Counted from the stretch's first letter, positions 7,273 through 18,683 are shown. The stretch: 64,000 bases of DNA from Leptospira wolffii serovar Khorat str. Khorat-H2 (GCF_000306115.2 NZ_AKWX02000020.1:62001-126000); one strand, 5' to 3'. The notes: generated by a model from the letters alone, not told the origin. Made by a program: numbers and translations.

Positions 7273-9131
7273 TCAACTAATTCGGCGCAAAGAACGATGC
7301 AAAAGACGAAGATTCATCTCGGTGGTTTCTTTCAGACCGGAATAAAGAAGCAGACTCTTCTTGGCGATCGCAAGCCTTTCGTTTTTCTTTTCCTCGAGGC
7401 TGAGTTCCGTCTCATATCCTTCGGTGATCGCAAGAATCACCCTTTGTAGGCTCATTCCCAAAAATTCGGTCAGACCTTTTTTGGATCCCACAGCTTCGTC
7501 GATCGAGGAAATATCCCTCAGTGCCGATTGGATCGCAGACTTGTCTTTCTCCCCTTCTTTGATGAGGCGATAAATTTTTTCGGAGAGTTTCTCTCCTTTT
7601 TTCACCTGTATTAGGAATTCCTTTAATTCGAAACGGATATTTCCCAAATCGGATCGAACATCGTAACCGTAAGAATTGGTATTTTCTCTTCCCAAGATGA
7701 ATTCCCGGACCTTGGATACCGCCCCCGTGTCGGGGAGATTCTTTTCATACCAGGAGGCGAAACTTTCGCCGGAGATACCTTCCAACTTTGCTCCTTCCTT
7801 TCCTAGATTTCTCCAAGGACGATCCTTTACCCTTTCTTCGAACCATTTTTTAAAGATTAGGAGTTTCTCGTTGGTTCTCAGCCTTTGTCCTGAGACGGAC
7901 TCCACCCATTTTGCGGGGAGTGCGGTCATCTGTTTAAAATTATGATGTTCTCTTCTGAACTTTCGGGTTTCCAAAAAGTTCAGCCTTTCTTCTAGAACTG
8001 CTCCCTTACAATGCGCCAAACTTCCGGGAAAGGATAAATCCTGGCCTAGAAACAAAATAGCTCTCGCTCCCATCTTTTCGGCCAAGCTGGTCGCATTTGT
8101 GGAGACGGAACCTCCGAAGTCCAAGGTCCCCAAATCTCCTCCGAAAGCGCTTTCCAAAATCTTAATCCAAGGAAAGGGAGAAGAGGTTACGAAATTTCCT
8201 TTTTTTAAGAAAGGCATTCGCAGAGAATGATACGAAGTCGTTGGATCGAAAACGAATTTGGCGTTGCCTGCATATCCTTCCAAATATTTGGAATTCAAAG
8301 GCTGAGGATCCACGCTAAAAACAAGATCCGGATCTATCCCCGCTTTTTGTAGGACCAATAATGCAGTGTCCACGGCGATCAATATGAAATTCTCCCGAAA
8401 TCGGGCAATTTCCTCCAAGGAGGAGGATAAGGACGGACCGGCTCCACAAATCACCGCGTCTACTTTAGAATCGCATAATGTAAATAGTTCTCGGATCGGT
8501 CTCAATAGTACCAATTCCGGGAGATTCCTCAGGAAATTTCCCGTCCAAACCTTTTCGAATCTGGTTAATGTGGCGGTATTCACATCCTTTTTATGAAAGA
8601 ATGCCTCGGCCAAGAACCTAAGTTCTTGGTATTCTTCCGGTTTCCATTGCAGGCTTCCTCTATGGGGGATAAAGCTTACCGGGAGTCCGGAGATTCCCTT
8701 AAATCCCTCGTAAAAGGCGGACTCTTCGTACGGCGCAAGAAATATTCTCAGTTTTCCGGAAGATATGAATCCCGAAAAATCGGATACGGAGAAAGCGGCC
8801 TTAACGATTCCTGGAAATGGCTCCATCCATACGCATATGATTTTTTCGAATCCCAAAGCGTGAAGTACAGAATATCCCAGTCCGGCACCGAAGAACAAAA
8901 AGGCCCTTTCCTCGTCTTCCTTCTTTAGATCCGCCAATTGGCGCTTCGCTTCCGTCCAGGGATCCCTGGCGCTATGCAATAGTATATTACCGATCTTTAA
9001 ACTAGGATAATCGGTGGCGTTGGGCGAGAATTCCAGATCCAGTCGCGAATTCTCTATATCGGAGGCGGCTTCCGGAGCTAAAACGCGGAGGGCGGCCAAA
9101 TTCTTTTGCAATAAATCCGACCGAGCCTCTT

Positions 9132-9135
<4 letters not shown>
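7273..9135 (-). CDS. DUF115 / MptE-like protein (motility accessory factor type)
   Basis: This protein of about 620 residues belongs to the DUF115 group, which includes the archaeal pterin kinase MptE and the bacterial motility accessory factors (Maf) that transfer nonulosonic-acid sugars to flagellin. The hallmark [13 protein letters not shown] lies near residues 230-245, followed by the [11 protein letters not shown] motif about 155 residues later. The ATG at 9135 is chosen: it overlaps the stop of the upstream penicillin-binding-protein gene as ATGA, indicating translational coupling. Whether it glycosylates flagellar or envelope proteins, or acts on a pterin, is not decided by sequence. 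The pairing with a cell-wall transpeptidase is unusual for the family. Confidence 0.8.
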
Positions 9136-10946
<1,811 letters not shown>

Positions 10947-11044
10947 CGGTGGATTCTATCTCTTTCTAGTTTCGGTCTTTTTCAAGATAGTCTGAGACCT
11001 TTTCCGGTACAAGTGAAATACTGAAAGAAGAGAGAAGTAGTTTC

Positions 11045-11629
11045 TTAAAAACTGGCGATCACCTTTCCGCGGAGTTTGCGAAAAGGAACCAATCCGTAAT
11101 TCCTAGAATCCGTGGAGAATTCCCTATTGTCTCCGAGTACAAGGATATAACCGGGAGGAATACGACCCGAGTCCCCTATATTAATATTTCCGGAGACGCT
11201 AACGACAGGGAGAACGGACATGGAAGGGGCCTGGGTCTTGTAACCCGAGTTAACGAAAGGCTCCTCCAAGGAGGAATCGTTGATAAGAATTCTTCCTTCG
11301 GAAAATCGAAAGAAATCTCCGGGAAGACCCACGACTCTTTTCAAACTCAACTCGGCTCCGATGCCGTCCAAGACTAAAACGTCGAATCTTTCCACCTCCG
11401 GATCCAAGAAGGTTAGGACCCAGGGACCCAGTTGCGCGGGAAAACCCCATTTTTTTACGAGTACCCAATCGCTTTCCTTATAGTTAGGAAGCATGCTCGT
11501 TCCGCTAATGAGATAAAACTGTATAACAAAAATGCGAAGGTATAGGATCAACCCAACGGCCAAAACGACCGGATAACTCAACCGTATCCAACGAAAGATC
11601 GGTGTCCTTAGCTTATCCAAAATCTGCAT
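11045..11629 (-). CDS. lepB: Signal peptidase I
   Basis: Signal peptidase I removes signal peptides from secreted proteins at the outer face of the inner membrane. In 194 residues it shows one N-terminal membrane helix (about 18-40), the catalytic serine S45 in SGTSMLPNY, the catalytic lysine K97 in SLKRVVGLPGD, and the conserved GYILVLGDNREFSTDSRNYG block near the C-terminus. All motifs are complete. It lies 83 bp downstream of the acyltransferase gene and 98 bp upstream of the penicillin-binding-protein gene, all on the minus strand, so a shared envelope-related transcript is possible. Leptospira genomes often hold more than one lepB copy, so it may not be the only one. Confidence 0.93.
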   Translation of the reverse strand: MQILDKLRTPIFRWIRLSYPVVLAVGLILYLRIFVIQFYLISGTSMLPNYKESDWVLVKKWGFPAQLGPWVLTFLDPEVERFDVLVLDGIGAELSLKRVVGLPGDFFRFSEGRILINDSSLEEPFVNSGYKTQAPSMSVLPVVSVSGNINIGDSGRIPPGYILVLGDNREFSTDSRNYGLVPFRKLRGKVIASF

Positions 11630-11712
11630 AAGAAAACTTGAAACGGTTAGAATCCCGTCCTTCCGTCCATTGGAAACAGGCCGATTTTCCTTACAACGGT
11701 AAATTCCGCGAT

Positions 11713-12894
11713 TTAAGGAACTTTGGATTCGATAGGTGACTTCGGTCTATCCCTCCACCAAAGGATCGGTTGTTCTATTGCCAAGAATATGATCCAAGAG
11801 ACCAAAAAAGTGAAGCCGAAACATACGATATAAAACTTAGGAAGCACCCAAGGAGTAATCACGGTTTCTCCTCTCAGCGCCCAACGGGTCGCGATTCCCA
11901 TCAACGGAATATTCCATAGATAAGCGGTGAAACTTACTCGAGCGATCGGACGGAAGATCACGGAACCGAGAACCTTCTTCACGATTCCGTAATCCTGGAT
12001 CCCGAGAAGAATGAGTACCGCTATACCCAGATTATAAAAATTGGTGGTAAGAGTAGGTCGGATCCAATGATCCCAATCGAAAGTGTAGGAAAGACCGAGA
12101 AGCAATGTTCCCAATGCAAAGAATGTATAATATTCCGATTTAGTCAAAGGGCCCTTATTTTTTCTCCAGACCACGTACTCGGCCAAAAGCATTCCCGCCA
12201 CCAAAGAATCGAAACGATTTTGGGTGTAGAATGTGGCGAAATAATCCATCGTTCCGTGGGAATACTCCACGAATCTGCAGACTAAAGGAATAAAGTAAAG
12301 GACTGTGAGAATTACGACCCTCGTTCTAAGAGTCTTATTGAATAAGAAGAAGGGGCCGAGCGCTACGAGAACCAAATAGCATTGCTGCTCCATGGAAACG
12401 TACCAACCCACATCCATCACTCTCGGAAAATAATTGGAAACAAAGAGAACATCGGACCAAATATATCCCAGAGCCGCCTGTCCCTTAGCGATTAAAGTCA
12501 GAAGTTCCGGACTAGGATTCGGATTGGATGCCAGCCCCATGATCTGATTTCTGGCATAAAAATAAGAAAAAGCTAATGCAAAGTAATAGGCCGGCAGTAT
12601 CCGTAGGGAACGATTCACAAGAAACTTTCTATACGGAAAAGCCCCTTCCTTAGCGTAGGAAGAAAGCACTCCGTAATAACTCAGGAAACCGCCGAGAACG
12701 AAAAATACGTCCACGATCATCAATTGATTGCGTATGAACCAAAGAAGGATATCGGGCATGGGACTCATCATTTGTTTCTTGGAAACCCAAAGATGATAGG
12801 TCATTACCATAAGAATCCCTATGGCTCGGATTCCGTTGAGAGCGTCGATCTCCCCTTTCTTCTTTTCAAAAATGGATAGTAGATAGGTCTTCAT
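11713..12894 (-). CDS. Acyltransferase 3 family (OafA/YrhL-like) membrane protein
   Basis: Members of this family move acyl groups, usually acetyl, across the inner membrane onto lipopolysaccharide, peptidoglycan or other glycans. The protein has about ten hydrophobic segments, starts with the family's LNGIRAIGILMVMTYHLW block (active-site-type histidine in the first helix) and carries a second RSLRILPAYY motif near residue 100. The ATG at 12894 (MKTYLLSIFEKKK) is preferred to 13044, since the earlier reading adds 50 residues of unrelated sequence before the first helix. The acceptor glycan is unknown. It is the first gene of the minus-strand envelope block. Confidence 0.85.
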   Translation of the reverse strand: MKTYLLSIFEKKKGEIDALNGIRAIGILMVMTYHLWVSKKQMMSPMPDILLWFIRNQLMIVDVFFVLGGFLSYYGVLSSYAKEGAFPYRKFLVNRSLRILPAYYFALAFSYFYARNQIMGLASNPNPSPELLTLIAKGQAALGYIWSDVLFVSNYFPRVMDVGWYVSMEQQCYLVLVALGPFFLFNKTLRTRVVILTVLYFIPLVCRFVEYSHGTMDYFATFYTQNRFDSLVAGMLLAEYVVWRKNKGPLTKSEYYTFFALGTLLLGLSYTFDWDHWIRPTLTTNFYNLGIAVLILLGIQDYGIVKKVLGSVIFRPIARVSFTAYLWNIPLMGIATRWALRGETVITPWVLPKFYIVCFGFTFLVSWIIFLAIEQPILWWRDRPKSPIESKVP

Positions 12895-13200
12895 ATTCGG
12901 TAAAGGTCGTATCCGAAAATATTCTAATAAAAGCCCGGTCCCCGGAGTCGAATCTCCGAAAATTCGGGCGCCGGTTTCTAAGAGCCGTAAAGAGGCCGAT
13001 TTCACCGGTCTAAATAAGAAAAATCGTCTCGCCCATGGCTGCAAGAATTAATTCCCGGGGCTCGAACCCCTAAACGATAAGGCCGTTTGCGAAGACCGAT
13101 TTTAAAGAAAGAATGGTGTCATTTTCACTTAAAACAAGGTGACTTGTAATCCGAGGAAAAATCGATCGCAAGAAATTGACTTGCAAGCGTTCCGATTCTG

Positions 13201-13752
13201 ATGGATTGTAATGACATGGCACCGAATAGCCCGGTTCAAAATTACATTTCCCGCTTTCAGGAAGAAAAAGGAAAGATCAAACTCTTTCTTTCCAAGTTTC
13301 CGTTTTACGGAGACATTTTAAAAAACCACCAATACTACGATGCAGATCGATTGGCAAGGGCCGAATTAGCTAAAAGACTCGATTCTCTCAAGGAGCCTCT
13401 TCGTCGTATCGAAGAGGGTTTCGTTCGTGACCGAAGAATGGACCTAATAGGATCCACCGAGGTCTTACTATCGGTTGTGGAAAGATTAAAGAACGAAATC
13501 GTAGGAGCAAATTACGGATTGAACGGAATCGGAACGGGATTCAAAGCAACCGAAGCCGAATTGGAAGCCTTGGCGGAATGGGATTATTCTCTTATCAAGC
13601 ACGCAGAAGAATTGGAAACAAAAAGCAAGTCCCACGGACTCGGAGCCCAACCTACCGTAGAAGCTGTAAGGGAATGGGTAAGCAATTTCAGGACGGAGTT
13701 GGACGAGTTCGATATCGCTCTTAAAAAACGAAGAGAAGTCTTTTTAAAATAA
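13201..13752 (+). CDS. Hypothetical protein, helical
   Basis: I do not recognise this 183-residue protein. It has no signal peptide or membrane segment, is rich in Lys, Glu, Arg and Leu, and is predicted mostly helical with short coiled-coil-like stretches (DRLARAELAKRLDSLKEPL; WVSNFRTELDEFDIALKKR). The start is uncertain: 13201 (MDCND) and 13216 (MAPNS) are both open and neither has a strong ribosome site. It lies 61 bp upstream of the SPFH gene, with a strong hairpin between them (13755-13781), so the two may share a promoter with the hairpin adjusting the second gene's expression. A role as partner of the SPFH protein is a guess from position only. Confidence 0.65.
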   Translation: MDCNDMAPNSPVQNYISRFQEEKGKIKLFLSKFPFYGDILKNHQYYDADRLARAELAKRLDSLKEPLRRIEEGFVRDRRMDLIGSTEVLLSVVERLKNEIVGANYGLNGIGTGFKATEAELEALAEWDYSLIKHAEELETKSKSHGLGAQPTVEAVREWVSNFRTELDEFDIALKKRREVFLK

Positions 13753-13754
13753 TA

Positions 13755-13781
13755 TCCTGTTTCCGTTTGTCGGAAACAGGA
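13755..13781 (+). terminator. Strong intercistronic stem-loop
   Basis: TCCTGTTTCCG (13755-13765) and CGGAAACAGGA (13771-13781) form a perfect 11-bp stem with a TTTGT loop. No T-run follows, so it is more likely an mRNA processing or stabilising hairpin, or a partial terminator, between the hypothetical gene and the SPFH gene. Confidence 0.5.
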
Positions 13782-13813
13782 CAGAAAGCAATACACTAAA
13801 GTAAGGAGCCTAT

Positions 13814-14806
13814 ATGGCATTAATAGACGTAATCAAATACGAAGGAAGTCCCGGAGAAATCGTTTGGAAATTTCCACGAACCGATATCAGCACCTTCGGA
13901 CAACTCGTAGTCAACGAAAGCCAGGAAGCTATATTCTTCAAAGAAGGAAAAGCCTTGGATGTCTTCGGCCCGGGAACTCATACCTTAAAAACGGGTAACG
14001 TTCCTATCTTAGAAAAACTAGTGAATCTCCCCTTCGGAGGACAAACTCCTTTCACCGCCGAAGTCGTTTATGTAAACAAATCCTTGATCCAATTGAAATG
14101 GGGAACTCCGGCCCCGGTCCAAGTGGAAGATCCAAAATATACGATCACCTTGGGATTGAGAGCTAACGGTACTTATAATATCAAGATCGTAGATTCGAAA
14201 TCTTTCGCAGTCGGAGTGGTCGGCGCCAGAGGAGCTTACACTCAGGACCAGGTGGATAATTTCCTAAGGCCTATGATCGTCACAAGGCTTAGCGATTTTC
14301 TCGCCGAAGTCGTTCTCAAATCCGGTGAACCGATCACTCGCTTAAGCCAGCACTTAGAGGAAGCTTCTTCGGCAGGTAAGACCAAGATTCAACCCGATTT
14401 TGCAAAATACGGAATCGAGGTTGTGGATTTCTTCGTTCAATCGGTGAATTTCGATCAGAACGATCCGAACTTCCAAAAGATCCAAAAGGTACTTACCGAT
14501 AAATTCGAAATCGATACGCTCGGCGGGATGTACCAACAAAAGAGAATGTTGGATATCGGAGAAGCGGCCGCAAGCAACGAAGGCGGCAATGCAGGCCAAG
14601 GACTTTCCGCGGGCTTAGGCCTCGGAATGGGAGTGAATATGGGTAACCTCATGTCGGGTATGATGGGCCAGAATAACCCGACTGCTGGGAACGGTCAAAG
14701 CGACGCGACAGCGAGACTTGCCAAGCTTAAGGGGCTATTGGACCAAGGCCTGATTTCCCAAGAAGAATTTGATGCCAAAAAAAAGGACATTCTAAACTCT
14801 ATCTAA
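13814..14806 (+). CDS. SPFH-domain protein with C-terminal SHOCT domain (YdjI-like)
   Basis: The N-terminal 230 residues match the SPFH/virion-core-like group (Bacillus YdjI type), which organises membrane-associated complexes, often in stress response. A Gly/Met/Asn-rich linker (about 250-300, with NMGNLMSGMMGQNN) leads to a short C-terminal SHOCT motif (ARLAKLKGLLDQGLISQEEFDAKK), a module found at the ends of many oligomeric proteins. There is no membrane helix, as in YdjI. AAGGAGCC sits 6 bases before the ATG. Threonine synthase starts 3 bp after its stop. In Bacillus the related protein acts with LiaH-like and zinc-ribbon partners; none is visible here. Confidence 0.85.
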   Translation: MALIDVIKYEGSPGEIVWKFPRTDISTFGQLVVNESQEAIFFKEGKALDVFGPGTHTLKTGNVPILEKLVNLPFGGQTPFTAEVVYVNKSLIQLKWGTPAPVQVEDPKYTITLGLRANGTYNIKIVDSKSFAVGVVGARGAYTQDQVDNFLRPMIVTRLSDFLAEVVLKSGEPITRLSQHLEEASSAGKTKIQPDFAKYGIEVVDFFVQSVNFDQNDPNFQKIQKVLTDKFEIDTLGGMYQQKRMLDIGEAAASNEGGNAGQGLSAGLGLGMGVNMGNLMSGMMGQNNPTAGNGQSDATARLAKLKGLLDQGLISQEEFDAKKKDILNSI

Positions 14807-14809
14807 AGT

Positions 14810-16162
14810 ATGAGCAAAACCCTTACCAAGTTGAGAGCGGAATTTCGTTGTATTAACGATTCTTGCGGAACGACTTACGATCTGAACGAAATCGTATACG
14901 AATGCCGTAAGTGCGGGAGTCTTCTTCAAGTATCCCACGATCTCAACGCTCTCAAGGAGAAATCCGGCAAGGAATGGAAGGAGCTTTTCGATTCCAGATT
15001 GGGTTCGGTCAAATTCCCTAATTCTTCCGGGATTTGGAACAAGAGAGAATGGGTTTTGCCTCACGCGGAAGATTCGGATATCGTAAGCTCCGGCGAAGGT
15101 TTATCCCATCTATTTCATTCCGAAAGATTGACAAAACATTTCGGCTTGGGCGGACTTTGGATCAAGCAATGCGGAATTTCCCATACGGGGTCTTTCAAAG
15201 ATCTGGGTATGACCGTGCTTCTTACGCAAGTAAAGCATATGTTATCCAAAGGAGTGAAGATCCGTGCGGTAGCCTGCGCTAGCTCGGGAGATACTTCCGC
15301 GGCGCTGGCTTCTTATGCCGCGAAGGCGGGAATACCCGCAATCATATTCTTACCTGCGGGAAAAGTTTCCCAAGCGCAATTGATCCAACCCGTCTCCAAC
15401 GGAGCAAAAGTAATCGCTTTGGAAACCGACTTCGACGGATGCATGAAGATCGTAAAAGAAGTTACGAAAGAAGCAGGCATCTATCTTGCCAATTCCATGA
15501 ACAGTCTACGGATCGAAGGCCAAAAAACCATCGCTCCCGAAATCGTACAGCAATTGGAGTGGGAAGTTCCGGATTGGATCGTTATTCCGGGCGGTAACCT
15601 AGGAAACGTCTCCGCATTAGGTGCCGGTTTCGAAATGGCTTTGGAACTGGGACTTATAAACAAACTTCCTAGAATCGTTTTGGCGCAGGCGCAAAACGCA
15701 AACCCTCTTTACTTGTCCTACTTAAACAATTTCGAAACCTTCTCTCCCGTAGACGCGAAGCCTACTCTCGCCTCGGCGATCCAGATAGGAAATCCGGTCT
15801 CCGTCCAAAAAGCGATTCGAACTCTGAAAAAGTTCCGAGGCGTAGTGGAACAGGCAAGCGAAGCGGAACTATCCGACGCCTCCGCAAGGACGGATTTGTT
15901 CGGCCTGTACAACGATCCTCATACCGGAGTGGCTCTGGCGGCTCTGTATAAATTGTTGGACAAAGGTACAATCGCTAAGGGAGAGAAAGTGGTCGTGGTT
16001 TCCACGGCTCACGGCTTGAAATTCACCGAATTCAAACTCAAATTCCACGAAGGAAATATCCCCGGAACGGATACTAAGCTCGTGAACGTTATTCGCTCCT
16101 GCAAACCGGAAGTGGCTTCCGTAATGGACGAAATCGGTAAATTCCTACAAACGAAAGGCTGA
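14810..16162 (+). CDS. thrC: Threonine synthase
   Basis: Threonine synthase converts O-phosphohomoserine to threonine with PLP. The 450-residue protein has an N-terminal zinc-ribbon-like segment with Cys14, Cys19, Cys32 and Cys35 (CINDSCG and CRKCG), then the fold-type II PLP domain. The PLP lysine is K130 in SHTGSFKDLGM, and the phosphate-binding loop ASSGDTSAALASY follows. PGGNLGNVSALGAG is also typical. It starts 3 bp after the SPFH gene, so the two are cotranscribed, though no functional link is known. The longer N-terminal zinc-ribbon form is usual for archaeal and some bacterial enzymes. Confidence 0.93.
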   Translation: MSKTLTKLRAEFRCINDSCGTTYDLNEIVYECRKCGSLLQVSHDLNALKEKSGKEWKELFDSRLGSVKFPNSSGIWNKREWVLPHAEDSDIVSSGEGLSHLFHSERLTKHFGLGGLWIKQCGISHTGSFKDLGMTVLLTQVKHMLSKGVKIRAVACASSGDTSAALASYAAKAGIPAIIFLPAGKVSQAQLIQPVSNGAKVIALETDFDGCMKIVKEVTKEAGIYLANSMNSLRIEGQKTIAPEIVQQLEWEVPDWIVIPGGNLGNVSALGAGFEMALELGLINKLPRIVLAQAQNANPLYLSYLNNFETFSPVDAKPTLASAIQIGNPVSVQKAIRTLKKFRGVVEQASEAELSDASARTDLFGLYNDPHTGVALAALYKLLDKGTIAKGEKVVVVSTAHGLKFTEFKLKFHEGNIPGTDTKLVNVIRSCKPEVASVMDEIGKFLQTKG

Positions 16163-16201
16163 TTTTTTTCACTTTTTGGCGTTTTTTCCATCGCATTTTT
16201 C

Positions 16202-16239
16202 CCGGGCAAGTTTCGTTTTTTAGTCGTAAGCTTGCCCGG
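16202..16239. terminator. Inverted repeat after thrC
   Basis: CCGGGCAAG (16202-16210) and CTTGCCCGG (16231-16239) form a perfect 9-bp stem around a 20-base, T-rich loop, 22 bp before the next start codon. The long loop and missing T-run make it an atypical terminator; it could also be a structured leader of the gene at 16262. Confidence 0.4.
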
Positions 16240-16261
16240 CTAAATATAATCGAGAATCCGA

Positions 16262-16996
16262 ATGTACGAGGGAATTGAGGAGCTTCCCCAAGAATTCCTC
16301 TTCGAGGTCGAAACGGCCGTTAGGAAAGAAGAGCCGATTTCTATAATTACCTACGTCCTGAGTACTCGGGGCGAAAATAAACTCAAATACCTCATCCAAA
16401 GCGTTCTCGCCAAATACAAAAGGGAAGATCTGATAGAGCTCCTTTTTACCTCCGCCAAAGAACTAATCGTAAACGCCACCAAGGCGGCCATAAAGAGAGT
16501 GCTATTCAAAGAATTAGGGTTAAATATCAATGATCCAGCCCAGTACGATTTGGGAATGGCGTCTTTTAAAGAGAACTTAGTAAGCCGAAAATTTCCTTAT
16601 TATCGTAAAAAGATGAAGGAACACGGTCTATTCGTAAAAGTAACCTTAAGTTTCACCGCGGGCAGGATCATATTGCTGGTCCAAAATAATTTCACTCTGG
16701 CGGTTCGGGAAGAAAAGAGGATCCGCGAAAAATTCGTACATTCAAAAGAGTTCGATAATCTGTTTGAATATTATATGAAGTATGGAGATACTACGGAAGG
16801 CGCAGGAATGGGTATTACAATGGTCGAGATTCTCGTAGCCCAAAGCGGCTATGACCGGCATTTGTTTACTATCTATAGTCGCCAGAGCGAAAATAGAACG
16901 GTTGCCAGAGTCGAAATTCCTTTGGACGAGAATTATGTGCCGCGCCGACAAAGGTATCAAAAATGGTTACAAGAAAAGGCCAGCGGGTTAGCCTGA
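16262..16996 (+). CDS. Histidine-kinase-like (GHKL) ATPase-domain protein
   Basis: The 244-residue protein keeps the nucleotide-binding motifs of GHKL ATPases but has no phosphoacceptor histidine domain. An N box, ELIVNATKA, is at residues 67-75, and a G2-type loop, EGAGMGITMV, near 178-187. The first 60 residues are helical and of unknown type. It could be a Leptospira-specific regulator, for example an anti-sigma or a switch kinase, or a degenerate ATPase; substrate and partner cannot be told. It lies 41 bp before the tail-anchored protein gene at 17038 and probably shares its transcript. The ATG at 16262 is the first in the frame and has no strong ribosome site. Confidence 0.7.
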   Translation: MYEGIEELPQEFLFEVETAVRKEEPISIITYVLSTRGENKLKYLIQSVLAKYKREDLIELLFTSAKELIVNATKAAIKRVLFKELGLNINDPAQYDLGMASFKENLVSRKFPYYRKKMKEHGLFVKVTLSFTAGRIILLVQNNFTLAVREEKRIREKFVHSKEFDNLFEYYMKYGDTTEGAGMGITMVEILVAQSGYDRHLFTIYSRQSENRTVARVEIPLDENYVPRRQRYQKWLQEKASGLA

Positions 16997-17037
16997 CTTA
17001 AAAACCGTCCACTGACAATGATTAGGCCTTAAGATCC

Positions 17038-18129
17038 ATGGAACAGAACCCACAAACCAGCAAACTTCAAGAACAGGCAAATCAGATGAACCTGGCTTTG
17101 GAGTCAGTTCTGACCGAAGAACAAGCGATAGAGCTTATCCAAGGAAAAATCAAGGACGCTTATCTCCTAAAACTTAGGATAGATGTGGAGAACCGAGCCG
17201 GAGTGGTCCTGGGTCTCCTGTCCAGATACAGAAACGAATTTTTAGAATTATATTCCCTCTTCTCCAATTCTTCGATGATTCGGAAAATCAGAACCTTCGA
17301 AGACTTCGGTCAGATTTCTCACGACATCGCCGAGGCAGCCAGACAGGAAGCGCCGGATCCGGGACTCTCCGACCAAGTAGGTAGAATTCTTCATACCAAA
17401 CTTAATAAGCAAATATTAGAACAATATTATCCTATGTGGGACCGAAACGATACCGCCGCGCTCGTAAACATGCTGGAGAATCAGATTAAATCCAATCTGA
17501 AAATCAATATGATTCGCGTTCAAGCGGACGTCGAGTTCGTCTCCAGTTTGAAATGTAGAGGAAAGAGTTTCTTTGCGGGAGTTCTTTCTCCCATCGCAAA
17601 ACCTCCTGAGGAAGTCAGCCCCGACGGGGCTCCCGTCGAGACTCTCGACCCTGAAAAAGCGGCAGTACAAAGACAAATCGAAACCATCCGTAAAGGATTC
17701 GGTAGGGTAGTACAGGCTAAGACTATTCTATCTCCAGTAAACGGAATCGATTTCGACGATTTAGTAGAAGGGGATAAAATTCTATTGCAATTGCCCGCAG
17801 TTTCTCCGGAAGAAAAGGCCCTGGCAAAAACCCTCGGAGCCATGGATAAGGACGGAAACGTAAAGCCCGTAGTAGGTTCCTTCGTAGCCATCGCTTCCGG
17901 AAAAAATGAATACCACATTTTCGCAAAAGGCCCTGTCGGAGTTTTGCTGCAAGCCTTCGAAGAAAGACCAGTCCGATTGGCGCGGCCCAAATCCGCGGTT
18001 ACCGCTCCTCGACCTGCAAGTATGAGTGGTAAGTCGGGTGGAGACGGTTCTAGTAATACCGTCAATTACGCGATACTAGTGGGGGTCGTCGTTTTAGTGG
18101 GATTATTGGCGATCATTCTTCTGAAATAG
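17038..18129 (+). CDS. Tail-anchored protein of unknown function
   Basis: I do not recognise the family of this 363-residue protein. The N-terminal 130 residues are helical and charged; a middle part (about 165-315) is rich in beta strand and contains a DFDDLVEGDKILLQLPAVS-like turn and a second strand set ending in GVLLQAFEERP. A Pro/Ser/Gly linker (about 322-340) then leads to one hydrophobic helix (NYAILVGVVVLVGLLAIILL) at the very C-terminus. With no signal peptide, this is the layout of a tail-anchored inner-membrane protein with its bulk in the cytoplasm. It follows the GHKL-like gene closely, suggesting a joint membrane-[24 protein letters not shown], which is inference. Confidence 0.6.
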   Translation: MEQNPQTSKLQEQANQMNLALESVLTEEQAIELIQGKIKDAYLLKLRIDVENRAGVVLGLLSRYRNEFLELYSLFSNSSMIRKIRTFEDFGQISHDIAEAARQEAPDPGLSDQVGRILHTKLNKQILEQYYPMWDRNDTAALVNMLENQIKSNLKINMIRVQADVEFVSSLKCRGKSFFAGVLSPIAKPPEEVSPDGAPVETLDPEKAAVQRQIETIRKGFGRVVQAKTILSPVNGIDFDDLVEGDKILLQLPAVSPEEKALAKTLGAMDKDGNVKPVVGSFVAIASGKNEYHIFAKGPVGVLLQAFEERPVRLARPKSAVTAPRPASMSGKSGGDGSSNTVNYAILVGVVVLVGLLAIILLK

Positions 18130-18296
18130 ATTTAGCCTTTTCCTTTTCTATTCGTTACAAGGAAATCAAGGTCGGAGGACTTTTTCCTTCGAGTTGTCGG
18201 ATCACCCTCTATCCATTGCGTTTCGTAGTTTCCGGATTCTTGATAAAGCTTAAGTATTTAAGAAAAATTGAATCAACTTACAAAAAGCCAAGCGAA

Positions 18297-18683
18297 TCAC
18301 AATAATTGCGCTATCTGAATGTTATTTCCGCAAGTATCATCGAATACAGCGATTTTGGCCGGCCCCATTTGAGTCGGTTGCATACTGAATTGCACGCCTA
18401 ACTTACTTAATTTTTCGTATTCTCGATCCACATTCTCCACGTTAAAAGAAGTGTATGGGATCCCCGATTCGAACAATGCCTTTTGGAAAACTCTAGCCGG
18501 AGTGAAGCCCATCGGTTCTAGTAACAATTCCACTCCGTCTTGCTCTTCCGGAGAAACGACGGTCAGCCATTTATGTTCCCCCAGTGGAATCTCGGTCTTT
18601 TTTACGAAACCTAAAACTTCCGTATAAAATCGCAGCGCCTTGTCTTGGTCTTCCACCAATACGTTCGTTATTCTGATTCTCAT
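18297..18683 (-). CDS. VOC-family (glyoxalase fold) protein
   Basis: A 128-residue protein of the vicinal-oxygen-chelate superfamily, with two beta-alpha-beta-beta-beta modules: DQALRFYTEVLGFVKKTEI early, and a second starting near NVENVDREYEKLSKLGV and ending FDDTCGNNIQIAQ. Candidate metal ligands at the usual strand positions include the first-strand residue and a late Asp/Asn, but the classic His-Glu pairs are incomplete. Proteins of this type include antibiotic-binding proteins, dioxygenases and isomerases; substrate is unknown. Twenty-five bases separate it from the SRPBCC gene upstream, and an AraC gene precedes that, which suggests a small regulated operon. Confidence 0.85.
   Translation of the reverse strand: MRIRITNVLVEDQDKALRFYTEVLGFVKKTEIPLGEHKWLTVVSPEEQDGVELLLEPMGFTPARVFQKALFESGIPYTSFNVENVDREYEKLSKLGVQFSMQPTQMGPAKIAVFDDTCGNNIQIAQLL

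Noticed and set aside
13055..13070. GGGGCTCGAACCCC looks like a tRNA T-arm on the minus strand
   Set aside because: The T-loop would be six rather than seven bases, there is no matching acceptor, D or anticodon arm, and no CCA end. It is a short inverted repeat by chance.
17520..18065. A 181-codon minus-strand frame
   Set aside because: It is antisense to the tail-anchored protein gene and has no recognisable domain or ribosome site.
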